Source: Acidobacteriota bacterium
Lineage (GTDB): Bacteria > Acidobacteriota > Terriglobia > Acidiferrales > UBA7541
Assembly (NCBI GenBank): GCA_013289955.1
Contig: JABCYZ010000005.1
Span: 124,001-188,000, forward strand
DNA: 64,000 nucleotides
Direction of reading: 5' to 3'
The notes under the pieces are model-generated. The model saw only the letters and a program-made list of their open reading frames with translations, did no database searches and was not told the origin of the DNA. The position numbers and the translations under genes were made by a program. Positions 43,834-51,488 of this stretch are shown here, one piece after another (within the stretch, counting starts at the first letter, position 1; every line of letters starts with the position of its first letter).

Positions 43834-44588
43834 TTTGCTTCCCAGCCGAACACGGAGCGTGCTTCGCGCTCGAATTCTTCCTCGCTTCCGCAGATTTCGC
43901 GCAGGCGTTCGAGGGCGCCGCGGCGAAATTCGCGCCGGGCCCAGGCGAGCGCGTTGGTGACATCGGTGAGGGGGATGCCGTATTCCTCGGCGAGCTTGTC
44001 GTATGAAATTGTTTCATCGCCCGCCAAATCATATTCCTCGAAGAGGCGAAAGGTTCTTTGCCGTTCGTGGGCTTCGCAATGCCTGCGCAAATCCTCGACG
44101 GCCAACTCGAACAGCCCGCGCACCCACTCCTTCTCGAAAAAATCCTCGAGCGATTCCGGCGAAGGAATCGACGCGGGATCCATCGTGGCGCCGCCCAGCT
44201 CTTCTTCCGCGGCGGCGAAATCGAGCGCCGCGTGCGGGACGTTGCCGCCGCGCTTCTGGCGTCTTGCGGCTTTTTCTTCGTTCTTCACGAAACTGTCCAC
44301 ACAAAGGCGAAGGTAGGTCCGCAGACGGCTTTTCGCCGGGTCGAATTTTTCGAGCAGGCCGCGTTCGATGAGCTGCACAAAAAATCCCTGCGTTAAATCC
44401 TGGGCACCGTCGGGTGGACGGTTCCAGCGCAGGCGCACATATTTGTAGACCGGTTTCCAGTAGGCGGCGCACAGCGTATCCATCGCGCGGGCGCGCTCGG
44501 CCTCGTCGCTGCTGCGCGCCGCATCGAGCACGGACCATCGCGTCAGCGGAAAGCGATCGCCGCCTTGCTCTGGGTTGTCGCCGCTCAT
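43830..44588 (-). CDS. ECF-type sigma factor, kinase-associated (planctomycete/acidobacterial type)
   Basis: A 252-residue sigma factor. Residues about 14-105 form sigma region 2: LTRWSVLDAARSSDEAERARAMDTLCAAYWKPVYKYVRLRWNRPPDGAQDLTQGFFVQLIERGLL, which contains the DLTQGFF promoter-melting motif. Region 4 near 200-240 has an HTH (YDKLAEEYGIPLTDVTNALAWARREF). No anti-sigma gene is adjacent; instead the stop overlaps the Ser/Thr kinase start. ATG at 44588 is used; the long open frame upstream carries no conserved sequence. A kinase-controlled ECF factor is plausible, as in the ECF/STK groups known from Planctomycetes and from Vibrio EcfP-PknT. Confidence 0.88.
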   Translation of the reverse strand: MSGDNPEQGGDRFPLTRWSVLDAARSSDEAERARAMDTLCAAYWKPVYKYVRLRWNRPPDGAQDLTQGFFVQLIERGLLEKFDPAKSRLRTYLRLCVDSFVKNEEKAARRQKRGGNVPHAALDFAAAEEELGGATMDPASIPSPESLEDFFEKEWVRGLFELAVEDLRRHCEAHERQRTFRLFEEYDLAGDETISYDKLAEEYGIPLTDVTNALAWARREFRRGALERLREICGSEEEFEREARSVFGWEAK

Positions 44589-44969
44589 TTTTCGCCGTCG
44601 GTCCTTTGCGGTTCTCGAAACACGCGTCTCCGTGCCGGAGGAGTCTATGCAGGAAGGGGGACGCTGACAAGGCCTCTCGGCCGGGAGAGGAATCTCTTCA
44701 CGTGGCCGCCATCCACGGGTATAGACCCCAGCCCCCGGCATCTCCGGAAGCGCGAAGTAAACGTATGACAACAAAGGAGTTACAGGAGTCTCTCGGTCGA
44801 ACGAAGGTGGGGATTCCGAAAGCATTTGGCGAGGAGGGCGCCCACGGAGGGAGGCCCGGCGAGAGCGCGGGGAAGTTGGCTGAAGGGGAAGCTCGGCGAT
44901 CGGCACGAGGAGCCTAGCCTGTTACATGCAGAATGACATAAAGATATAGTAACAGCCAGGAAGAGACGT
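44589..44969. other. Intergenic stretch upstream of the sigma factor, with inverted repeat
   Basis: About 380 bp without a supported gene. A 50-codon frame at 44765-44917 (MTTKELQESLGRTKVGIPKAFG...) lacks known motifs. It includes the CTGTTAC...GTAACAG repeat. The sigma factor promoter should lie here but no good boxes were seen. Confidence 0.35.
44920..44955. promoter_or_regulatory. Inverted repeat CTGTTAC-N22-GTAACAG with a TATAGT box
   Basis: Perfect 7-bp arms at 44920-44926 and 44949-44955. The interval contains TATAGT (44945-44950), a plausible -10 for transcription to the right. The surrounding DNA is notably AT-rich. It might be an operator for the remnant gene that follows. Confidence 0.3.
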
Positions 44970-45311
44970 GTGGGTCCGAGTGGATACGGGAAGTTCAGGA
45001 GGCCCGAGAGGTTCTCGGGAGGTGCTTGGATTGTAGTGCCTGTGGAAATGTGTGGAAAACCTGGCGGGCCGGACGTAGCATCCGGTGGGGACCTACCCTC
45101 CTCTCCGGAGGTGTTTCTATGCGCGCATCCCGAACGACGTGAGGATTCACGGGATCTGCGAGCCGGAAGTGAAGTGAAACGGGAACTCGTGGCTATCAGG
45201 AGAGAGGAGCCCGACCCGGCATTGTTTGAGATTCCAAAAGACTACGAAGTGAATCCGGCAAGACTACCGATTGCAAAGGACTTCGGTGTGGTTCGGCCAA
45301 GTAAAGAATGA
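44970..45311 (+). pseudogene. Remnant of a secreted protein (C-terminal tail only)
   Basis: A 113-codon frame whose second half is recognisable: SPEVFLCAHPERREDSRDLR followed by REEPDPALFEIPKDYEV. The pattern (W)-SPE-..-DPR..-EPDPALFEIPxDYEV is the end of a family of acidobacterial secreted proteins of unknown function (DUF4412-like by my recollection), normally some 200-300 residues with a signal peptide. Here the first 50 codons (MGPSGYGKFRRPERFSGG...) are unrelated, and there is no signal peptide or ribosome site. I read it as a truncated, decaying gene. A short real protein is the alternative. Confidence 0.5.
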
Positions 45312-45435
45312 GCAACCGCGTTGGGCGTAAGGCCCGCCGGCGTTTCCCGCCAGATTAGAAGTGACGGCGGAGCTATCGCGGGAGCCTCAGCTTTATCGCA
45401 CCGCCGAGTCACTCGCCGCTGCATTCCCTATGAAT

Positions 45436-46791
45436 TCACTGTGAGCGCCAGCTGAAAATATTTGTGTTTAGGAAGTCGTTGCGGAATTTCCCGCCTGGGT
45501 CGAATTTTTTGGTTAAGGCAATGAACTCGGGGAGCTTCGGGTAGCTGGCGTGGAGTTGCTGGGGGGACATGGTGAAAAGCTTGCCCCAGTGGGGGCGGGC
45601 CTGAAAGGGAGCGAGTTCTTTTTCGATGACCGGTAGAAGTTGGCGGACGGCGGGCCAGTCCTGCTTCCAGGTGAAGTGGATGGTGACGCAGGGTTGCCGG
45701 TAGCAGGGGCTCATCCAGAGGCCGTCGGCAGCGATGGAGCGGATTTCCGTGATGAGCAGGTGGGGGGTGATCTGTTCGCGGAGGCGTTCGACGGCGAGGA
45801 TGGCTTCGAGGGCGTGTTGGCGCGGAACGAAGTATTCGGATTGCAGTTCTTTGCCGGCGCTGGGGGTGAAGCCCATGCGGAAGTGGGGGAGGCGTTCGTA
45901 CCAGGGGCCGGGGACGCCCATTTGCTCGGTGCAGTTTTCCGCGGAGAGTTCGGCGATGGGGTGGAGATTCTTGGTAGCGAGCTTGGCCCCAAAAAACTCG
46001 GGCTTGGCGCGAAAGGCCTGGCCTTCTTCGGTGCGGGTTTTGAGCCAGACTTCGCTGAAATTGTGGTTTTGCCAGTCGGTGAAGAGGCTGACGCTGTAGG
46101 CGCTGGCCTGGATGGCGTCGAAGTGGTCTTTCATGGCGGCGAAGGAGAGATTTTCGTAGACGTATTGGCGCATCTGGTAGGTGGGTTGAATGTCGAGCGT
46201 GATTTTTGTGATTACGCCGAGGGCACCGAGGCCGACGACGGCTCCCGGAAAGAAATCGGTGTCTTGCTGGCGGGAGAGTTTCACGATTCCGCCTGAGGCG
46301 GTCACGATTTCCAGCGCGGAGACGGCTGTCGCCAGGTTGCCATTTTTTTCGCCCGAGCCGTGGGTGGCGGTGGTCGAGGCTCCGGCTACGGAAATGTGCG
46401 GGAGCGAGGCTAGATTGTGGAGGGCGAAGCCTTTGGCGTCGAGGAGGGGGGCGAGTTGGCCGTAGGTGATGCCGGCGTCGACGGTGACGGTGCGCGCCTG
46501 GGGATCGAGAGAGACGATTTCGTCGAGCGGCTTCAGGGAGAGGAAGCCGTCTTTGCTGTCGGCGATGTTGTTGAAGCAGTGGCGGGAGCCGAGGACTTTT
46601 AATTTGGATTGTTTTTTGACGAAGTCCTGGATTTGTTGCTGGGATTTGGCGGCGTAGAGGTTTTCGGTGCTGTATTCGAGATTACCCGCCCAGTTGGTGA
46701 GCTTGTCGGGGGCGGTCCAGGCGAGGAGACGGGAGACGGCAGGGATGGCGATCGTGGCGGAGGAGAGTTTGAGGAAGGTGCGTTTATTCAT
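45436..46791 (-). CDS. FAD-linked alditol/aldonolactone oxidase-like protein, exported
   Basis: A 451-residue VAO-type flavoprotein. FAD-binding motifs: VLGSRHCFNNIADSKDGFLSL, where His71 is the likely site of covalent FAD attachment, and ASTTATHGSGEKNGNLATAVSALEIVTASG. The C-terminal half matches alditol oxidase/xylitol oxidase (AldO) or D-arabinono-1,4-lactone oxidase (TYPKLPEFIALTKKFDPGGKFRNDFL-type end). It would oxidise sugar alcohols or aldonolactones with O2. An N-terminal signal MNKRTFLKLSSATIAIPAVSRLLAW resembles a Tat signal with KR in place of RR. ATG follows a weak ribosome site. No neighbouring sugar genes. Confidence 0.87.
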   Translation of the reverse strand: MNKRTFLKLSSATIAIPAVSRLLAWTAPDKLTNWAGNLEYSTENLYAAKSQQQIQDFVKKQSKLKVLGSRHCFNNIADSKDGFLSLKPLDEIVSLDPQARTVTVDAGITYGQLAPLLDAKGFALHNLASLPHISVAGASTTATHGSGEKNGNLATAVSALEIVTASGGIVKLSRQQDTDFFPGAVVGLGALGVITKITLDIQPTYQMRQYVYENLSFAAMKDHFDAIQASAYSVSLFTDWQNHNFSEVWLKTRTEEGQAFRAKPEFFGAKLATKNLHPIAELSAENCTEQMGVPGPWYERLPHFRMGFTPSAGKELQSEYFVPRQHALEAILAVERLREQITPHLLITEIRSIAADGLWMSPCYRQPCVTIHFTWKQDWPAVRQLLPVIEKELAPFQARPHWGKLFTMSPQQLHASYPKLPEFIALTKKFDPGGKFRNDFLNTNIFSWRSQ

Positions 46792-46944
46792 GGCTCGGCA
46801 GAAATCCCCTATTGAGTTTCCTGAGCGGCGTCATAGTACACCTGTCTTGCTGGTTTAGCACCCGAAGGACGCTTTAGCGACCCTGCGGAGACTACGGCGC
46901 GTGCAACCTCTGGAAAAGAGACCAGGCAGGATTCGGTGAGCCAT

Positions 46945-49419
46945 TTAGCCGATGCGCAGGGCGGCGATGGGATCGATGGAGGAGGCGCGGCGGGCAGGGA
47001 GATAGCCGGCCAAGAGCGCGACCAGGAGAAGAAGCAAGGAGACGGCGGTGATGGTGGGGAGATCGCTGGGGGAGAGGCCGAAAAGCATGCTGGAGATGAG
47101 GCGGCAGGCGGCGAGGGCCGCGGGAATTCCCACGGCGAGGCCGAGGATGGCCAGCGCCAGAGTTTCTCGCAGGACAAGCCAGAGCACGTTTTGGCGTTGC
47201 GCTCCAACCGCCACGCGGATGCCGATTTCCTGAGTGCGGCGCGTGACGGCATAGGACATCAGTCCATAGAGGCCGATGGAGGCGAGCAATAGGGCGAGTG
47301 CGGCGAAGAAACTGGAGAGCAGGGCGATGACGCGTTCTTCGGCGAGCTGGCCGCTGACGACCTCGGCAACGGTTTTTGTGCTGTAGGCGTATTCGTGGCC
47401 GAGGGAATCGATCTCCCGGGTGATGGCTCTGGCGACAGCGTCGGGAGATTCGGTGATACGGACAATGAGGTTGCCCCAGGCACGCGGATATTGAAGCGTG
47501 GAGACGTAGAGGATAGGTTGGGAGGCGTCGCGAAGATTGATGAGACGGGCGTCGGCGACAATGCCGATGATTTGGAGGTTCTGGTAATCGGGCATGACAC
47601 CGAAGTGGACGGCTTTTCCGAGGGCGTCGCCGGCCGGAAAGAGCCGACTGGCGAGCTCAGCGCTGACGACAGCGACGTGCGGATGATGATCGTCGTCGAG
47701 GTCGCTAAAGATGCGGCCCTCTAGCAAAGGGACACCGAGCGTAGGGAAGAAGCTGGGCGAGACTTCGGCGGCATTGGCGTCAATGTGTGCGGTGGAGGGA
47801 TCGGCGGAGGCACGGGAAACGGCGTCGTGCCAGGCTTGCGGCTCGGGAATCGAAAGGCTTGAAAAGCTGGCAGAGGTTACACCGGGGACCGCGCTGATCC
47901 GGCCGAGAACCTCTTGGTGGTAGGCGTTGGCATTGAAATTCTGATAGCCGCCGGGCCTCGGGTAGAGACTGATTTGCAGCACGCTTTCTTTCTGAAAACC
48001 GAGATTGAGGGTGCGAAGTTTTTCAAAGCTGCTGACGAGGAGGGCCGCACCGAGCAGCAGAACCATCGAGAGAGCTACCTGAGTGACGATGAGCGTACTG
48101 CTGAGCTTGCCCGGGCCTCCACCCAAACCGCGCGCGCCTTGCTGGAGCACCGAGGCGGGATCCTGGCGAGAGGCGCGCCAGGCAGGGGCGAGGGCGAAGA
48201 GAATTCCGGTGAACACGGCAACGGCTAGGGTGAGAGTGAGAACGCGCGGATCGGGACTGAGGTCAAAGGAAACCGGAACTTCGTTATCGCGAGTCATGAG
48301 AAAGACGAGCAGATGGCTGCCCCAGTTGGCGAAAGCGAGGCCGAGGATCGCGCCGGAAAGAGAAAGAACGAGGCTCTCTGTGAAGACTTGCTGCGCGATG
48401 GACCAGCGGCTGGCGCCGATCGCGACCCGCACGCTCATTTCGTGACTCCGAGCGGCGGAACGGGCAAGCATGAGGTTCGCGAGATTGAGACAGGCGAGCA
48501 GCAGAATCAGGGAGACGATGGCGGCAAGGATGTAGAGAGGACGCACGAATTTGAAACGAAGGCCGGTGGAGAAGCCTTTGGCGGCGGGAGTGATTTCCAG
48601 GCCCATGGAGAGGAAGCGATCACGGCGCGGGCCGGGAGTTTCCGTGGAGGCGGTGGCACGAAGGACTTCCGGCCAGACGGATTGAAGTTGTGCGCGGGCT
48701 TGCTCGATGGTGATGCCGTTCTTGAGGCGGCCGGTAACAAAGATCCAGAGCAGACCACGATTTTCGATCGCGAAGTCGTTGCCTTCGACGAGCGTGGGGA
48801 AAGCGGTAAGAGGAATCGTGACATCGGGCGGCTCGCCGCTTGTCATGCCGGCAAACCATTTGCGGGTGACCCCGACGATAGTGAAGGGATGACCTTCGAC
48901 CCGGATTTGCCTGCCGATGACGTCGAGTGCGCCGGCGAAGCGGCGCTTCCAGAAGGCGTATCCCAGGACGGCAACCTGGGAGGTTGTGCCGCTGGCGGGA
49001 TCGGAATCAGCGGGGATGAAGAGGCGGCCAAGAAGCGGGGTTGCGCCTAACTCGGAGTAACAATTGCCGGAAACGCTGCTGATGTGTTCGCGAGAAAAGG
49101 CGCCGTTCGCTTCCACGTTGAGCATGCCGCCGCCGCCCCAGCCGACGAGGCCAGTGAAAACGCGCTGGTGGCGCTCGAGTTCCCGGAGCATGGGATAGGA
49201 GAAGGGGACTTTGGCGTCGGGGCGAGCGGCTTTCAGCTGGACGAGTTGTTCGGGATGCTGGACGGGGAGATCGCGGAGGAGGAGGGCGTTGATGAGAGTG
49301 AAGATGGCGGTGTTGGCGCCGATGCCGAGAGCCAGGGAGAGGATGGCGACGGCGGTGAAGACGGGGCTTCTGGCGAGAATGCGCAAGGTGTAGCGGAGAG
49401 TTTCTGAAAGACTGCCCAT
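46945..49419 (-). CDS. ADOP-type ABC permease (two MacB/FtsX modules)
   Basis: An 824-residue permease. The N-terminal TM helix (PVFTAVAILSLALGIGANTAIFTLINALLL) and the MacB-type periplasmic core (about 45-265) are followed by an FtsX block (about 285-405), then a second MacB core, and a final FtsX block ending PARRASSIDPIAALRIG. The motifs LARSAARSHEMSVRVAIGASRWSI and VTRRTQEIGIRVAVGAQRQNV mark the coupling helices of each half. No ATPase is encoded nearby. The ATG at 49419 lacks a strong ribosome site; an upstream ATG at 49458 adds MCNPAFLNSESHT. Proteins of this acidobacterial type may export metabolites or act in envelope remodelling; the cargo is unknown. No permease prefix domain is present, unlike the one at 51489-54230. 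Confidence 0.9.
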   Translation of the reverse strand: MGSLSETLRYTLRILARSPVFTAVAILSLALGIGANTAIFTLINALLLRDLPVQHPEQLVQLKAARPDAKVPFSYPMLRELERHQRVFTGLVGWGGGGMLNVEANGAFSREHISSVSGNCYSELGATPLLGRLFIPADSDPASGTTSQVAVLGYAFWKRRFAGALDVIGRQIRVEGHPFTIVGVTRKWFAGMTSGEPPDVTIPLTAFPTLVEGNDFAIENRGLLWIFVTGRLKNGITIEQARAQLQSVWPEVLRATASTETPGPRRDRFLSMGLEITPAAKGFSTGLRFKFVRPLYILAAIVSLILLLACLNLANLMLARSAARSHEMSVRVAIGASRWSIAQQVFTESLVLSLSGAILGLAFANWGSHLLVFLMTRDNEVPVSFDLSPDPRVLTLTLAVAVFTGILFALAPAWRASRQDPASVLQQGARGLGGGPGKLSSTLIVTQVALSMVLLLGAALLVSSFEKLRTLNLGFQKESVLQISLYPRPGGYQNFNANAYHQEVLGRISAVPGVTSASFSSLSIPEPQAWHDAVSRASADPSTAHIDANAAEVSPSFFPTLGVPLLEGRIFSDLDDDHHPHVAVVSAELASRLFPAGDALGKAVHFGVMPDYQNLQIIGIVADARLINLRDASQPILYVSTLQYPRAWGNLIVRITESPDAVARAITREIDSLGHEYAYSTKTVAEVVSGQLAEERVIALLSSFFAALALLLASIGLYGLMSYAVTRRTQEIGIRVAVGAQRQNVLWLVLRETLALAILGLAVGIPAALAACRLISSMLFGLSPSDLPTITAVSLLLLLVALLAGYLPARRASSIDPIAALRIG

Positions 49420-49460
49420 GGTGTGCGACTCCGAATTAAGGAAAGCCGGGTTGCACATAA

Positions 49461-49489
49461 CAATTACGCCAATAGGGGCACGCTTTCAA
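49461..49489 (-). promoter_or_regulatory. Candidate promoter of the ADOP permease at 46945-49419
   Basis: On the minus strand TTGAAA (49484-49489), a 17-bp spacer and TAATTG (49461-49466). The -35 is good, the -10 is weak. It would give a leader of about 35 nt to the ATG at 49419. Confidence 0.4.
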
Positions 49490-49512
49490 GAGGTGTGACA
49501 CAGGCCCTGAGT

Positions 49513-51183
49513 TTACTTATTGGAAGTCGATTTTATGCCGATCGGGTTCTGAAGGATTTCTACGAAGTAGCCGGTCTGACCCAGCGGTTGCCATTCGGCG
49601 GACGGCGGTGGACGCACTGCACTCACGAACGCTTTGACTCCGAGTGCGCTGAGACTGGCTGCTATTTCAGCGCGCTTTTCAGGGCTCGCCTCCCAGTAAG
49701 ACGATACGGCCTCGACCGGAACATCCGCCACAATTCTTAGCCCCGCCAACTGAGCCCAGTAATCCGCGACCGTAGTGTGACCGAGAACGGCTACGCGATC
49801 TCCTGGAGCGAGGCCCAAGTGCTCCAGCTGTTTCGCCGCCAACCATTGCACGTGCGGCGTTGGGTGTAGACAGGCCGCCAGGTCTGGGATCGCTCCCCTG
49901 ATCAAGGTGATTCCCGTTGTGATCCCAATCGTAAGAAATACTGCCGTACCGAGGCGACGGGTGGCGGTGATTCGTGGCCAGGGTAGAGACGCGAAAAGCA
50001 CGATCCCGACAATCGCGAGGGGAACTGCGACATACCGAGGTTCAACGAGCACGAGCGCGTAGAGTGACAGCATTGCAAGCGAGGGCATCCAGAGAAAACT
50101 CAGGCGGAACAGGCGCTTGCTTTGGTCGAGCCAGTCCGCCGCAAAGATAGCCAGGAATAACCACCCGGCAATCCATTCCTTTTCTGTGGACACAATATGA
50201 AAATAACTCGAAATCGACCGTCCAATGGCGCGCAGTTGATTCCCAAGATTAAAGCGGAACCTAACCCCGGCGTACCAATAGCCTCCATCGTACCAAGGAG
50301 GAAAAGTGCTTCGTAGGCTGTCCGCATATTCATACAGACTAGGCTGGTCAGACAGTTTCCGCATGGGGTGAAGCGGCTTACTTTCATTGGACGGTCCAGT
50401 GACCTGATCAAAGTAGGCTGTTCTTCCCGTTTCACCAAAAGTGAAATGGCCTTCCTTAACGGACAGTGCCGTGATAAATGGAAGACTAACCAGAACAAAA
50501 GTGAATAAGGCAACCAGTCCCCGCCAATCAGGCTTTCTTACACCCGCTCGAGCGCTCGCCCCTGCACATATGTATAAGAAAGATAGTGGAAACATCACGC
50601 TTTTGGTGAGATAAGCGGCACCGAGGACTATACCGAATGCGGCGTGGTATAGAAAAATCCGCCCTTCGTTTAAAGCTATTTGAATTAACAACCCAGTAGC
50701 GAGAAACAACCAGGCGGCCAGAGCCATATCCGGAGTATTGTTCTTGAGGGTTATGAGCCTCAAAGCAGCCAGAAGAAAGGCCGCATACCCCATCACCCAC
50801 CAAGCCCACTCGGGAATGTCCTCCTCCATCGGTACGACGGGAAACCAGACTCTTAACAACGACAGGAACCGACCAAAGAAGAACTCAAAACAGGAGAGTG
50901 CGAGTAAAAAGAGCAGGAAGTTCAATAGGTGTAGAAAGGTTGACTCCCAGTACGCCGAAGGACGAAAGATTTGTTTGAGGACGAGCAGCAACCAAGAGTA
51001 GAGAGGACTCCAATAGCCATTAATTGCCGCAAGCCAATCACCTCGCCGGTAGGCCGAGGCAATGTCCAGGTAATTTACTGCGTCGGGCTCGATGTAAAAA
51101 CGAGAGCTCCACACCTGCAAAATTCCCGCCACGACGGCAAAACTCCAGGCCGTGACGCGGATGTTTCCTTTGCCGGGATTCAC
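49513..51183 (-). CDS. GT-C type membrane glycosyltransferase, low-GC
   Basis: A 556-residue membrane protein with about eleven helices and a GTG start. The first periplasmic loop contains IEPDAVNYLDIASAYRRGDW, an acidic motif characteristic of GT-C enzymes that use polyprenyl-linked sugars, followed by alternating helices (LLLVLKQIF, FLLFLLALSCFEFFF, LALYALVLVEPRYVAVPL-type). The soluble C-terminal part about 455-556 includes APGDRVAVLGHTTVADYWAQLAGL and ALGVKAFVSAVRPPPSA. The coding DNA is visibly poorer in GC than the neighbours, with many A/T-ending codons, a sign of recent transfer. It sits between two ADOP permeases and has no obvious polysaccharide operon. Acceptor unknown. Confidence 0.72.
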   Translation of the reverse strand: MNPGKGNIRVTAWSFAVVAGILQVWSSRFYIEPDAVNYLDIASAYRRGDWLAAINGYWSPLYSWLLLVLKQIFRPSAYWESTFLHLLNFLLFLLALSCFEFFFGRFLSLLRVWFPVVPMEEDIPEWAWWVMGYAAFLLAALRLITLKNNTPDMALAAWLFLATGLLIQIALNEGRIFLYHAAFGIVLGAAYLTKSVMFPLSFLYICAGASARAGVRKPDWRGLVALFTFVLVSLPFITALSVKEGHFTFGETGRTAYFDQVTGPSNESKPLHPMRKLSDQPSLYEYADSLRSTFPPWYDGGYWYAGVRFRFNLGNQLRAIGRSISSYFHIVSTEKEWIAGWLFLAIFAADWLDQSKRLFRLSFLWMPSLAMLSLYALVLVEPRYVAVPLAIVGIVLFASLPWPRITATRRLGTAVFLTIGITTGITLIRGAIPDLAACLHPTPHVQWLAAKQLEHLGLAPGDRVAVLGHTTVADYWAQLAGLRIVADVPVEAVSSYWEASPEKRAEIAASLSALGVKAFVSAVRPPPSAEWQPLGQTGYFVEILQNPIGIKSTSNK

Positions 51184-51488
51184 CGAATCGCCTGCAATAA
51201 GGCCGGTCCTCGCACGTAACGCGCAAAGCGCCGCGAGAAAAATGGGAGATACGACCGCTCCACTATTTTGACCAAGTTGCGCAAAATCGTTAGGTACTGC
51301 CGATTGGTCGGGGGAGTCGCATCCTCAAGCATATTCGGTGAGGCCTCCAGGTGGGGAATTCTAAAATGACCTCTGCTATCTTGCAAACAAGATGTGGGGC
51401 TTCAGGATCACGGGGTAGCTACTCCGAGTGGTGGGGCAACTTGCGCCCGAACATTTTCATCTTTCGTTTCGTCCCGAAGGATCGTGTC
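51184..51488. other. Intergenic stretch between GT-C gene and ADOP permease
   Basis: About 300 bp, AT-richer towards the glycosyltransferase gene. No gene, clear terminator or promoter was recognised. Confidence 0.35.

Noticed and set aside
44765..44917. 50-codon frame MTTKELQESLGRTK...
   Set aside because: No conserved pattern, Gly/Ala/Arg-rich end, and no suitably placed ribosome site.
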